Positions 7,813 to 16,274 of a stretch of 64,000 nt of DNA are shown here, one piece after another. The stretch comes from Streptomyces pseudovenezuelae (GTDB lineage: Bacteria > Actinomycetota > Actinomycetes > Streptomycetales > Streptomycetaceae), in contig NZ_KQ948147.1 in NCBI RefSeq assembly GCF_001513955.1, forward strand, positions 196,532 to 260,531, in the 5' to 3' direction. The position numbers were made by a program, and so were the translations under genes. The number at the start of each line of letters is the position of its first letter. Position 1 is the stretch's first letter. The notes below the pieces were generated by a model. It saw nothing but the letters and a program-made list of their open reading frames with translations, had not been told where the DNA came from and searched no databases.

Positions 7813-9162
7813 CTAGGTGGCGACGGTGGTGCCCGGCCCGTCCGTCGCGGGCTCGCTGCTCGCGGGTTCGGTGCTCGCGGGCCCGCCGGTCGCCGGCCGG
7901 CTCGTGAGGGGCGCACTGGACGTCGACGGAGGCGGGGGCGGAGCGGGCGCGCTGCTGGTGACCGGGGCGCTGGTCGGCGGCGAAGGGGTCGAGCGCGGCG
8001 GGCTCGGCCGGCTGCTCGACCTCTTGGGCGACGCCGAGCCGGGAGCCGTACTGGACGACGGCGGTGATGGGGACACCCCGGGCCTGCCGCTCGACGAGGA
8101 CGGCCCCGACGGTCCGGCCGGCCCCGAGGACGGCGGCGTACTCGTGGCCGGTGTCCTGGGCCCGGAGGGCGGCGGCGGGGGAGTGGTCGTGGGCCCGCTC
8201 GGGCCGCCGGAGCCGCTCGGGCCGCCCCCGGCCACGGTCAGCATCACGTACCCCCCGAACGGCAGCTCGGTCCCGGCCGGCGGATCCGTCGCCGTGACCT
8301 TCGCGTCCCCGGCCGGCGCCCTCGGCCCGGCGTACCCGGCCGCCAGACCGGCGTCGGTCAGCTCCCGCCCGGCCTGGGCGAAGCTCCGGCCGGCGAGGTC
8401 CGGCACCGTGCGCCGCCTCCTGGCGTCGAAGGCGGTGTCCTTCCCGCCGGTGGTGCCGACCGGGCGGCTGATGCCCCGGGCGGGTTCCCGGACGTCGACG
8501 AGGGCGACCCGTTGCAGTTTCCGCGGCGCGGGCTTCACGGCCACCACGGACTCCCGTTCGTATCCCGCCCACTTCTTGTTGCCGTCCTCGAACCGGACGG
8601 AAATCCGGCCGGTGTCACCCTCGAAGGGCCGCAGTGGATTTCCGCACGAGCACTTCACAGCCGGAAGCCCTTGTTCATCGACGAGAATCGCGATTCCCGC
8701 CTGGAGCAAGGAGTTGTACGGGACGGCCTTTTCCTTTTTGTAGTCGTGGTTCCTGACGAGAGTGTCGTGACGCAGCAGAACCGGTGTGAGCCGATCGAGA
8801 TATTCCGGTATCCCGTCCGTGCCGATGTCCAGCACGTCGGCCCACGCCTGTGCCTTCGCGTGATTCCCGGGGTCGGTGAGGAAGCGTTCGAGTCGTGCGA
8901 CGTCACAGACGGTCGGCTGCTTGCTGCCGCCGTACAGGCCGGGCGTGTCCCCCTGCTGGAGGCTTCCTCGTACGGGCAGCGCCCGCACGGTGGCGGTGTC
9001 CTCGCCCAGGCCGCTGTTCTCCTCGAAGAACGGTGCGAGCGAGGGCACGCCGACGGCGACCGCCTTGACCACCGTCAGTGGATTTCCCTTCTCACAACCG
9101 CTCAGCAGCAGTGAGAAAATCGCCAGGACGGCGATCCTGTGCACAAATGCGCGAAGTGTCAT
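7813..9162 (-). CDS. DUF6777-type lipoprotein with PASTA domain and Pro/Ser-rich tail
   Basis: 449 residues. A lipoprotein signal ends at LLSGC (Cys23). The mature N-terminal domain carries motifs I associate with DUF6777 proteins: YGGSKQPTVCDVARLERFLT, EYLDRLTPVLLRHDTLVRNHDY and VKCSCGNPLRP. A single PASTA repeat follows (about 248-312, TVPDLAGRSFAQAGREL ... DPPAGTEL), then ~135 residues of almost pure Pro/Ser/Thr/Gly that look like a wall-spanning linker. PASTA domains bind muropeptide stems and are usually fused to the kinase itself; here the domain is on a separate lipoprotein encoded just upstream of the kinase. A ligand-presenting partner for the kinase is a reasonable inference. Confidence 0.85.
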   Translation of the reverse strand: MTLRAFVHRIAVLAIFSLLLSGCEKGNPLTVVKAVAVGVPSLAPFFEENSGLGEDTATVRALPVRGSLQQGDTPGLYGGSKQPTVCDVARLERFLTDPGNHAKAQAWADVLDIGTDGIPEYLDRLTPVLLRHDTLVRNHDYKKEKAVPYNSLLQAGIAILVDEQGLPAVKCSCGNPLRPFEGDTGRISVRFEDGNKKWAGYERESVVAVKPAPRKLQRVALVDVREPARGISRPVGTTGGKDTAFDARRRRTVPDLAGRSFAQAGRELTDAGLAAGYAGPRAPAGDAKVTATDPPAGTELPFGGYVMLTVAGGGPSGSGGPSGPTTTPPPPPSGPRTPATSTPPSSGPAGPSGPSSSSGRPGVSPSPPSSSTAPGSASPKRSSSRPSPPRSTPSPPTSAPVTSSAPAPPPPPSTSSAPLTSRPATGGPASTEPASSEPATDGPGTTVAT

Positions 9163-9229
9163 GACCGCTCCCCCTGGCGGTTCCCCCAACGCACTTCATG
9201 CTACTGAATGCTTCGGAAAGGCGAAGCCT

Positions 9230-10180
9230 TTAACGTTCGTGGGTGCTCAATGAGGCCAAATATGCGTTGTACGCCTCGAGTTCCTTGTCGCCGTCGCGGT
9301 CCGCGGCCCGGTCGCTGCGCTTGGCCTGTCGCTGTTCGGAGCCGTACCACTGGAACAGCAGTGCGATGAGGACCAGTACGGAGGGGATCTCGCTGAACGC
9401 CCAGGCGATACCGCCGGCGTAGTTCTGGTCCGAGAGCGCGTCGATGCCGAGCGAGGCGGGCGGGTTCTTGAACGTCTCCACCATGGGCTCGGACGCCATC
9501 ATCAACGCGATGCCGAAGAACGCGTGGAACGGCATCCCCGCGAACAGCTCCAGCATCCGCATCAGATACCCGGGCCGGTGCGGCCCCGGGTCGACGCCGA
9601 TGATCGGCCAGAAGAAGACGACACCGACGGCGAGGAAGTGGACCATCATCGCCACGTGCCCGGTCTTGGACCCCATCAGGGAGTCGAAGATCGGCGTGAA
9701 ATAGAGGGCGTACAGACTCGCGATGAACAGCGGGATGGTGAACGCCGGATGCGTGACGATCCGCATGTACCGGCTGTGCAGCAGCGCCAGCAACAGCTCA
9801 CGGGGACCCTTGCGCCCCTTGCCCGCGACGGGCAGGGCCCGAAGGGCCAGGGTGACCGGGGCGCCGAGCAGGATGAGGATCGGCGACAGCATGCTGATCA
9901 CCATGTGCTGCACCATGTGCACGCTGAACATGACCATGCCGTAGTCGTTCAGCCCGGTGCACATCATCAGCCCGATGGACAGCACACCGAGCACATAGGA
10001 CACGGTCCGCCCCACCGACCACGAGTCCCCGCGCCGCCGCAGGCGCACGACCCCCCAGGCGTACAGGCCGAGCGCGAGGAGGCAGGCGACGAGGAAGAAG
10101 GGGTCGGCCGACCACTGAAGCCCTCGTCCCAGCGTGAACGGCGGCAGATCGTGCGTCATGCCGTGCCCGCTGTGGTCCAT
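9230..10180 (-). CDS. ctaG: Cytochrome c oxidase assembly protein, CtaG (caa3) family
   Basis: 316 residues from the ATG at 10180 (AGGAG 8 bases upstream). Seven or so membrane helices and the family-typical His/Met-rich features: N-terminal MDHSGHGMTHD, the helix MVMFSVHMVQHMVISMLSP, GHVAMMVHFLAVGV and HAFFGIALMMAS. CtaG of the caa3 type delivers copper to the CuB site of the terminal oxidase or otherwise supports its assembly. It is a single gene here, downstream of pfkA on the same strand but separated from it by a hairpin. Confidence 0.9.
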   Translation of the reverse strand: MDHSGHGMTHDLPPFTLGRGLQWSADPFFLVACLLALGLYAWGVVRLRRRGDSWSVGRTVSYVLGVLSIGLMMCTGLNDYGMVMFSVHMVQHMVISMLSPILILLGAPVTLALRALPVAGKGRKGPRELLLALLHSRYMRIVTHPAFTIPLFIASLYALYFTPIFDSLMGSKTGHVAMMVHFLAVGVVFFWPIIGVDPGPHRPGYLMRMLELFAGMPFHAFFGIALMMASEPMVETFKNPPASLGIDALSDQNYAGGIAWAFSEIPSVLVLIALLFQWYGSEQRQAKRSDRAADRDGDKELEAYNAYLASLSTHER

Positions 10181-10238
10181 CGCGGCGGCTCCTGATTCGT
10201 GGGGGTTGTACGAGTCTGTCCGCCACACAGACTAGAAC

Positions 10239-10268
10239 CGCCCCCGGCCGATCTTTCAGCCGGGGGCG
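10239..10268 (-). terminator. Hairpin downstream of pfkA
   Basis: CGCCCCCGGC and GCCGGGGGCG form a 10-bp GC stem around a 10-base loop, 20 bases after the pfkA stop. There is no clear U-tract, as is common for Streptomyces terminators. Confidence 0.65.
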
Positions 10269-10287
10269 ACTGTCGCGCCGTTCGGGC

Positions 10288-11313
10288 CTACAGCACGCAC
10301 TCCGCCTCGGCGTACCGGTCCTCCGGCACCGTCTTCAGCGTCTCCACGGCCTCGGCCAGCGGCACCATCACGATGTCGGTCCCCCGGAGCGCGGTCATGT
10401 GACCGAACTCGCCACGGTGCACGGCCTCCACCGCGTGCCAGCCGAACCGGGTGGCGAGCACCCGGTCGTACGCGGTCGGCGTACCGCCGCGCTGCACATG
10501 CCCGAGGATGACCGGCCGGGCTTCCTTCCCCAGCCGCCCCTCCAGCTCGATCGACAGCTGGCGGGCGATCCCGGCGAAGCGCTCGTGCCCGTAGATGTCC
10601 TTGCCGCCCTCGTCGAAGGCCATGGAACCGGGCGCCGGCTTGGCGCCCTCCGCGGCCACCACGATCGCGAAGCGCTTCCCGGCCTCGAACCGTTCACCGA
10701 CCCGCCGGGCCAGCTCCTCGATGTCGAAGGGACGCTCCGGCACCACGATGGCGTGCGCGCCGGCCGCCATCCCGGAGTGCAGCGCTATCCACCCGGTGTG
10801 GCGTCCCATGACCTCGACGACGAGCACCCGCTGGTGGGACTCGGCGGTGGTCTTGAGGCGGTCGAGCGCCTCGGTGGCGACCCCGACGGCCGTGTCGAAC
10901 CCGAAGGTGACGTCGGTGACCGCGATGTCGTTGTCGATCGTCTTCGGCACGCCCACGATCGGCAGACCGGCGTCCGACATCAGCCGGGCCGCCTTGAGCG
11001 TGCCCTCGCCGCCGATGGGGATGATCGCGTCGAGCCCGAGCTCCTCGACATGTCCCCTGGCCCGCTCCACGCCGTCCCGCAGATGCGAGGGCTGGACCCG
11101 GGAGGACCCGAGGATCGTGCCGCCGCGGGCGAGGATGCCGCCTACCGCGTCGAGGTCGAGCTTGAGGTAGTCGCACTCCAGGAGGCCCTTCCAGCCGTCC
11201 CGGAACCCGATGACCTCGTCGCCGTGGTCGGCGACGGCACGGTGCACGACGGACCGGATGACGGCGTTCAGGCCGGGGCAGTCGCCGCCGGACGTGAGGA
11301 CACCAATGCGCAT
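10288..11313 (-). CDS. pfkA: 6-phosphofructokinase (ATP/PPi type A)
   Basis: 341 residues from ATG 11313. N-terminal MRIGVLTSGGDCPGLNAVIR is the nucleotide-binding start of PfkA. Also present are GWKGLLE, SSRVQPSH, the sugar-phosphate loop PIGGEGTLKAA, the catalytic PKTIDNDIAVTD and VEVMGRHTGWIAL, and the C-terminal LGHVQRGGTPTAYDR. It phosphorylates fructose 6-phosphate in the cytosol. The GGEGT motif (instead of GGDGS/T) is typical of the Streptomyces group. From memory S. coelicolor has three such genes and this position matches pfkA3. It is monocistronic, ending at the hairpin at 10239-10268. Confidence 0.95.
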   Translation of the reverse strand: MRIGVLTSGGDCPGLNAVIRSVVHRAVADHGDEVIGFRDGWKGLLECDYLKLDLDAVGGILARGGTILGSSRVQPSHLRDGVERARGHVEELGLDAIIPIGGEGTLKAARLMSDAGLPIVGVPKTIDNDIAVTDVTFGFDTAVGVATEALDRLKTTAESHQRVLVVEVMGRHTGWIALHSGMAAGAHAIVVPERPFDIEELARRVGERFEAGKRFAIVVAAEGAKPAPGSMAFDEGGKDIYGHERFAGIARQLSIELEGRLGKEARPVILGHVQRGGTPTAYDRVLATRFGWHAVEAVHRGEFGHMTALRGTDIVMVPLAEAVETLKTVPEDRYAEAECVL

Positions 11314-11510
11314 AGCCGCAAGAACCTTCTCAGCGAGTGAAAGGGGCACGGGTCCGGACCACGCTGTCCGGCTCGAACCCCGCCACCCTAGCGGCAGGAG
11401 GGGGCGGGGCCGAAGAACGCGTCCGCCTGCTGGACGGCCCCGCTCACCTGTGCGGAGCAGTCGTCAGACGGGCTGGTGACAGACGGCTGGAGGCGAGATG
11501 AACCCCCAGC

Positions 11511-12239
11511 TCAGGCAGGCTGCTGAGCGGCGGTGATGCGCTCGTTGCGCAGAGCCTCGTACCAGCGGTCGTCGGTCGGCGGCAGCGCGTTCACGTCGAG
11601 CGCCAGCTTCAGCAGCAGGTCGGCGATCAGCGGGTTGCGCGCGAGCACGGGCCCGTGCATGTACGTACCGAAGACCGTGTCGTTGTACGCGCCCTCCGTA
11701 CCGTCCCCGGTGCCGTTGCCCTTGCCCAGCTTGACGTTGGCGAACGGGCGGGCGGTGGGGCCGAGATGGGTGACGCCCTGGTGGTTCTCGAAGCCGGTCA
11801 GCGGCGGCAGGCCGAGGCGCGGGTCGATGTCGGCGAGCACGTCGCCGACGCACCGCTCGCCCTCGCCGCGCACCGAGACCACGTCGAGCAGGCCGAGGCC
11901 GGGCTCGCGCTGGCCGAGGTCGTTGATGAACTCGTGGCCGAGGATCTGGTAGCCGGCGCACACCGAGAAGACGATCGCGCCGTTGCCGACGGCCCGGTGC
12001 AGACCGCCGTCCCGGCGCAGCCGCTCGGCCGCCAGCCGCTGGGGCCGGTCCTCGCCGCCGCCGATCAGGTAGATGTCGCCGGAGGTCGGGATCGGCTGGT
12101 CGCTGCGCACGTCCAGGCGGGCCACGTCGAGGCCGCGCTGGCGGGCCCGGCGCTCGATGACGAGGGCGTTGCCCTGGTCGCCGTAGGTGCTGAGCAGGTC
12201 GGGGTAGATCCAGACGATCCGCAGTTGGTTGTCGCTCAC
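11511..12239 (-). CDS. gatD: Lipid II isoglutaminyl synthase, glutaminase subunit GatD
   Basis: 242 residues. A CobB/CobQ-type class I glutamine amidotransferase: IYPDLLSTYGDQGNALV at the N-terminus, oxyanion region YLIGGGED, nucleophile Cys94 in VFSVCAGYQILG, and the catalytic His in TYMHGPVLARNP. GatD releases ammonia from glutamine for MurT, which amidates the D-Glu of the lipid II stem peptide, needed for later cross-linking. The gene follows murT on the same strand with a 16-bp gap, the usual operon order. Confidence 0.95.
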   Translation of the reverse strand: MSDNQLRIVWIYPDLLSTYGDQGNALVIERRARQRGLDVARLDVRSDQPIPTSGDIYLIGGGEDRPQRLAAERLRRDGGLHRAVGNGAIVFSVCAGYQILGHEFINDLGQREPGLGLLDVVSVRGEGERCVGDVLADIDPRLGLPPLTGFENHQGVTHLGPTARPFANVKLGKGNGTGDGTEGAYNDTVFGTYMHGPVLARNPLIADLLLKLALDVNALPPTDDRWYEALRNERITAAQQPA

Positions 12240-12255
12240 AAAAGTCCCCTGAGTC

Positions 12256-13494
12256 TCAGTTGCCGACGCGGCGGCGCAGGTCCTGGAAGGCGGTGTAGTT
12301 CGCGATGACCTCGATGCGGCCGGGCGGGCTCATCTGCACGGCCTGGTCGAGGTTGTCGCAGACCTGGAAGTTCTGGTTCGCGACCTCCAGACGGACCGCG
12401 AGGTCGAGCTTGCGGTCGCCGATCACGCAGATCGGGTGTCCGGTGAGACGCGTGTAGTCGACGTCCCACAGCCAGGAGGTGTCGGTGCCGTCGGCGCCGC
12501 GGGCGTTGACGGAGAGGATCACCGGGGTCGGCGGCGGGTCGATCAGGCTGAACGTCTCGAGCCAGCCCGCCGGGTTCTTCGCGAGCAGCAGGCGCAGGTC
12601 GCGCTGCTGGAACTGCACGATGTCGTAGCGGCCGGCCACGGCCTGCACCTGGTACATGCGTTCCAGGGCGACCTGCGGCGGTACGCCGAAGACGGCGGCC
12701 ACGGCGGCGGAGGAGGCGGCGTTGGCCTTGTTGGCGCGGCCGGGCAGCTGGAGGTGGATGGGCCAGGCGGAGCCGTGCGGGTCGAGCACATGGTCGCCGG
12801 AGAGCGCCCAGCTGGGCGTGGGCCGCCGGAACCCGCACTCACCGCAGAACCAGTCGTCGCCGGGCCGCTGCATCACGCCGCCGCAGGACGGGCAGGACCA
12901 GGCGTCGTCCTTCCACATCTGTCCCGCGGCGACCCAGATCACGTTGGGGGAGGAGGAGGCGGCCCACACGACGAGCGGGTCGTCGGCGTTGGCGACGACC
13001 ACGGCCTTCGAACCCGCAAGGCCCTCGCGCCAGTTCTCCGCGAGCATGCGGGTCTCGGCGGCGCGGTCCAGCTGGTCGCGGGAGAGGTTCAGCAGGGCGA
13101 TGCACTTGGGGTCGGTGTCCCGGGCCACGCCCGCGAGGTACTTCTCGTCGACCTCGATGACGCCGTACCGGGCCTCCGAGCCGCCGGCGAGCGCCGAGGT
13201 GATGCCGGCGGGCATGTTGGCGCCGAGGGCGTTGGAGACGACAGGTCCGGCGGCGCCGAGCGCCTCCGCGATCAGCCGGGTCGTGGTGGTCTTTCCGTTG
13301 GTCGCCGAGACGAGGACGACGTCCAGGTTCTGGGCGAGCCTGGCAAGGAGGTCGGGGTCGAGTTTGAGGGCCACTCGGCCGCCGATGACCGAACCGCTGC
13401 CGCGCCCCGCGGCTCGGGATGCCGCCGCGACGGCCTTGCCCGCCGTCACGGCCAGCTTGGCCCGCGGCGAGAGCGGGTCCGAGTTGCCTGTCAT
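12256..13494 (-). CDS. murT: Lipid II isoglutaminyl synthase, Mur-ligase subunit MurT
   Basis: 412 residues. The Mur-ligase P-loop is VLVSATNGKTTTTRLIAEALG (about 57-75), with the central-domain EVDEKYL. A zinc-ribbon-like insert, CPSCGGVMQRPGDDWFCGECGF, has four cysteines and is characteristic of MurT (plus DUF1727 C-terminal domain, about 310-410). With GatD it forms the amidating complex that turns D-isoglutamate of lipid II into D-isoglutamine. The start ATG at 13494 has GGAGGA a few bases upstream. The promoter lies in the 112-bp region shared with divergent def. Confidence 0.95.
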   Translation of the reverse strand: MTGNSDPLSPRAKLAVTAGKAVAAASRAAGRGSGSVIGGRVALKLDPDLLARLAQNLDVVLVSATNGKTTTTRLIAEALGAAGPVVSNALGANMPAGITSALAGGSEARYGVIEVDEKYLAGVARDTDPKCIALLNLSRDQLDRAAETRMLAENWREGLAGSKAVVVANADDPLVVWAASSSPNVIWVAAGQMWKDDAWSCPSCGGVMQRPGDDWFCGECGFRRPTPSWALSGDHVLDPHGSAWPIHLQLPGRANKANAASSAAVAAVFGVPPQVALERMYQVQAVAGRYDIVQFQQRDLRLLLAKNPAGWLETFSLIDPPPTPVILSVNARGADGTDTSWLWDVDYTRLTGHPICVIGDRKLDLAVRLEVANQNFQVCDNLDQAVQMSPPGRIEVIANYTAFQDLRRRVGN

Positions 13495-13606
13495 CAGATC
13501 TCGATCCTCCTTGCGTACGCGCCGCGCCTCAGCCTCCGGCCACGTGGTGTGGACCTCAGCCTATCGAGATCCGAAGGCACTCCCGAATCGCCGTACCCTT
13601 GCGGCC

Positions 13607-14212
13607 ATGCGAAACGGCTCCATTCCGGGCACCCGTGGCCGGGTCCGGCCCCTCACCCTGCTCGGCAGCCCCGTGCTGCACGAACCCTGCGGGGACGTAT
13701 CGGACTTCGGCCCGGAACTGGCGACCCTCGTCGAGGACCTGTTCGCGACGATGTACGCGTACGAGGGGGTGGGCCTCGCGGCGAACCAAGTGGGCGTCCC
13801 CCTGCGCGTGTTCGTGTACGACTGCCCGGACGACGAGGAGGTTCGCCATCTGGGGCATGTGGTGAACCCACGGCTGGTGGAGGCGGACGGGGTGGTGCTG
13901 CGCGGCCCCGAGGGCTGCCTGTCCCTGCCGGGCCTGGAGGCGGGGACGGAGCGGTACGACCACGCCGTGGTGGAGGGCTTCACGGTGAGGGGAGAGCCTG
14001 TGACGGTCAACGGCACGGGCTTCTTCGCGAGATGCCTGCAACACGAGTGCGACCACTTGGCGGGCAGGGTCTACGCGGACCGCGTGACAGGCTGGCGCCG
14101 CCGCAGGTTGCTGCGGCAGGTGCGGCGAACCTCTTGGCACGGGGCGAGTGATCCCACCTGGGGGCGCGGGGAACTGCGCGACCGGCCCCCTCGGGCCGCA
14201 CCCGAGACGTGA
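13607..14212 (+). CDS. def: Peptide deformylase
   Basis: 201 residues; removes the formyl group from nascent N-terminal fMet. All three metal/active-site motifs are intact: GVGLAANQVG, EGCLSLPG and QHECDHLAG. The ATG at 13607 has no convincing Shine-Dalgarno but is preceded by TACCCT at 13594-13599, so the message may be leaderless. The last ~25 residues (after RRTSWHG) are unlike other deformylases: the coding sequence there runs through a Gly/Cys-rich hairpin (14160-14190), which looks like a dispersed Streptomyces repeat that supplies the C-terminal tail. It is convergent with the TetR gene, with only 3 bases between them. Confidence 0.94.
   Translation: MRNGSIPGTRGRVRPLTLLGSPVLHEPCGDVSDFGPELATLVEDLFATMYAYEGVGLAANQVGVPLRVFVYDCPDDEEVRHLGHVVNPRLVEADGVVLRGPEGCLSLPGLEAGTERYDHAVVEGFTVRGEPVTVNGTGFFARCLQHECDHLAGRVYADRVTGWRRRRLLRQVRRTSWHGASDPTWGRGELRDRPPRAAPET
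14160..14190. repeat. Dispersed Streptomyces-type GC-rich hairpin inside the 3' end of def
   Basis: GGGGGC (14160-14165) and GCCCCC (14185-14190) flank GCGGGGAACTGCGCGACCG. From memory, the core GGGGAACTGCGCGACC recurs in intergenic regions of many Streptomyces chromosomes. Here it encodes the tail of the deformylase and may also act as the terminator between the two convergent genes. Confidence 0.55.
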
Positions 14213-14215
14213 CCG

Positions 14216-14860
14216 TCAGAACCCCGGACCCCCCACCTTGTCCCCGGCGGCAGCGAGCCGCCCCCACAGCAGGTCAGCCATGCTGCGCACCAACTCGTCC
14301 CGCGCGCACGGCCGTTCCCCCAGCCACCAGTCACCGGCCGCGTACATCATCCCGACGATCCCGTGCCCCCACACCCGGGCCAGCAACTGACTTCCGGGCC
14401 CGAGGTCCAGCCGGTCCTCGATGACCTGCGCCAGTTCTTCACCCATCCTGCGCAGCAACGGCACGGAATGCTTACCGACATCGAACCCAGGGTCCCCGGC
14501 CTGGCCCCCCTCGGCGGGATGCATCAGGAACCGGTAGACCTGAGGCCGGGCCTCGATCGCGGCGAGGTAGGTGTCCAGGGTCGCCTCGACCCGTTCGCGC
14601 CGGTCCGCGGGAGCGTCCAGCGCCGCCCGCAGCGAGTCCAGCAGCGCGTCGGTGTGCCGCTTGGCGAGCGCGGCGTAGAGTCCGCTCTTGTCACCGAAGT
14701 GCCGATACAGAATCGGCTTGGTGATGCCGGCCTCCGCGGCGATGGCGTTCATGGAGGCCTGCGGTCCGTCGCGCAGCACCACCCTGTCCGCGGCCTCCAG
14801 CAGCTCGCGCCGACGGCGGTCGGCGGACCGCTGCTGATCGGTCCGCTGTGTGGTGTCCAT
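14216..14860 (-). CDS. TetR/AcrR family transcriptional regulator
   Basis: 214 residues. The N-terminal helix-turn-helix is at about 12-60 (RRELLEAADRVVLRDG, AEAGITKPILYRHFGDKSGLY), followed by an all-helical ligand-binding domain. It is divergent from the acyl-CoA dehydrogenase at 15033, with two inverted repeats in the 172-bp intergenic region, so that gene is the probable target and an acyl-CoA the probable ligand (inferred). I took the ATG at 14860, which encodes the MDTTQRTDQQRS start. Confidence 0.9.
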   Translation of the reverse strand: MDTTQRTDQQRSADRRRRELLEAADRVVLRDGPQASMNAIAAEAGITKPILYRHFGDKSGLYAALAKRHTDALLDSLRAALDAPADRRERVEATLDTYLAAIEARPQVYRFLMHPAEGGQAGDPGFDVGKHSVPLLRRMGEELAQVIEDRLDLGPGSQLLARVWGHGIVGMMYAAGDWWLGERPCARDELVRSMADLLWGRLAAAGDKVGGPGF

Positions 14861-14956
14861 GAGCTCTCCCCACCCGTGCTTAATCGGTAACGCCTGCGCA
14901 AACTAACACCCGACCGATGATGGACTTCGAACAGGCTGCTGACAGGTCCTTGGGAG

Positions 14957-15004
14957 TTGACTTTTCCTACCCGTGGGTAACAGACTCGGGTTACCGCAAG
15001 TAAC
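14957..15004 (+). promoter_or_regulatory. Promoter and candidate TetR operators upstream of acyl-CoA dehydrogenase
   Basis: TTGACT (14957-14962) is a good -35. Two inverted repeats follow: TACCC-GT-GGGTA at 14968-14979 and GTTAC-N5-GTAAC at 14990-15004. A -10 element is not obvious (AACAGA/CAGACT region). The repeats overlap the expected polymerase footprint, so a repressor bound there, most simply the divergent TetR protein, would block transcription. Confidence 0.5.
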
Positions 15005-15032
15005 ACGCACGTGCGTCGCCGCTGGAGGGGAC

Positions 15033-16259
15033 ATGGCCGAGTTCACCATGGAGCTCAACGACGAACAGAAGGAGGTCCGGGACTGGCTGCACGGCTTCGC
15101 CGCCGACGTCATCCGCCCCGCGGCCGCCGAATGGGACGAGCGTGAGGAGACTCCCTGGCCGGTCATCCAGGAGGCCGCGAAGGTAGGCATCTACTCCCTC
15201 GACTTCTACGCCCAGCAGTACTTCGACCCCACCGGGCTCGGTATCCCGATGGCGATGGAGGAGCTGTTCTGGGGCGACGCGGGCATCGCCCTGTCGATCG
15301 TAGGCACCGGTCTCGCGGCTGTCGGCGTTCTCGCCAACGGAACCGAGGAACAGATCGGCACCTGGATCCCCCAGATGTACGGCGACGCCAACGACGTCAA
15401 GGTCGCCGCGTTCTGCTCCTCCGAGCCGGACGCCGGTTCCGACGTGGCCTCCATGCGCACGCGTGCCGTGTACGACGAGGCCAAGGACGAGTGGGTGCTC
15501 AACGGCACCAAGACCTGGGCGACCAACGGCGGCATCGCCAACGTCCACGTCGTCGTCGCGGTCGTCGACCCGGAGCTCGGCTCCAAGGGCCACGCCTCCT
15601 TCATCGTGCCGCCGAACACGCCGGGACTGTCCCAGGGCCAGAAGTTCAAGAAGCACGGCATCCGCGCCTCGCACACCGCCGAGGTCGTGCTGGACAACGT
15701 CCGGGTGCCCGGCTCCTGCCTCCTCGGCGGCAAGGAGAAGCTCGACCAGCGTCTCGCCCGGGCCCGTGAGCGGGCCAAGGCCGGCGGCGAGCGGGTGAAG
15801 AACGCGGCGATGGCCACGTTCGAGGCCTCGCGGCCCGCCGTGGGCGCCATGGCGGTGGGCACCGCCCGCGCCGCGTACGAGGTCGCCCTCGACTACGCCA
15901 GGACGCGTGAGCAGTTCGGGCGGCCCATCATCGACAACCAGGGCGTGGCCTTCCAGCTCGCCGACATGCGCACCTCCATCGACGCGGCCCGGCTCCTGGT
16001 CTGGCGAGCCTCCTGGATGGCGATCAACGGGAAGCAGTTCACCGCCGCCGAGGGCTCGATGTCGAAGCTCTTCGCCAGCGAGACGGCGAAGAAGGTCACG
16101 GCCCAGGCCGTACAGATCCTGGGCGGCAACGGCTACACCCGGGAGTACCCGGTGGAGCGCATGCACCGCGACGCGGCGATCTACACCATTTTCGAGGGCA
16201 CGAGCGAGATCCAGCGCCTGGTCATCGCCCGGACCCTGTCCGGCATGTCCATCCGCTGA
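15033..16259 (+). CDS. Acyl-CoA dehydrogenase
   Basis: 408 residues from the ATG at 15033, preceded by GGAGGGG. The three-domain ACAD fold shows FCSSEPDAGSDVASMRT (FAD/substrate loop), TWATNGGIANV, YARTREQFGRPI, and the C-terminal catalytic-glutamate motif IFEGTSEIQRLVIART. It catalyses FAD-dependent alpha,beta-dehydrogenation of acyl-CoA and passes electrons to ETF. An insert rich in Arg/Lys (ARARERAKAGGERVKNAA, about residues 248-265) is a minor oddity. It stands alone under its own promoter opposite a TetR regulator. Chain-length preference cannot be read. Confidence 0.93.
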   Translation: MAEFTMELNDEQKEVRDWLHGFAADVIRPAAAEWDEREETPWPVIQEAAKVGIYSLDFYAQQYFDPTGLGIPMAMEELFWGDAGIALSIVGTGLAAVGVLANGTEEQIGTWIPQMYGDANDVKVAAFCSSEPDAGSDVASMRTRAVYDEAKDEWVLNGTKTWATNGGIANVHVVVAVVDPELGSKGHASFIVPPNTPGLSQGQKFKKHGIRASHTAEVVLDNVRVPGSCLLGGKEKLDQRLARARERAKAGGERVKNAAMATFEASRPAVGAMAVGTARAAYEVALDYARTREQFGRPIIDNQGVAFQLADMRTSIDAARLLVWRASWMAINGKQFTAAEGSMSKLFASETAKKVTAQAVQILGGNGYTREYPVERMHRDAAIYTIFEGTSEIQRLVIARTLSGMSIR

Positions 16260-16274
16260 CCGACCGCTCGACGG

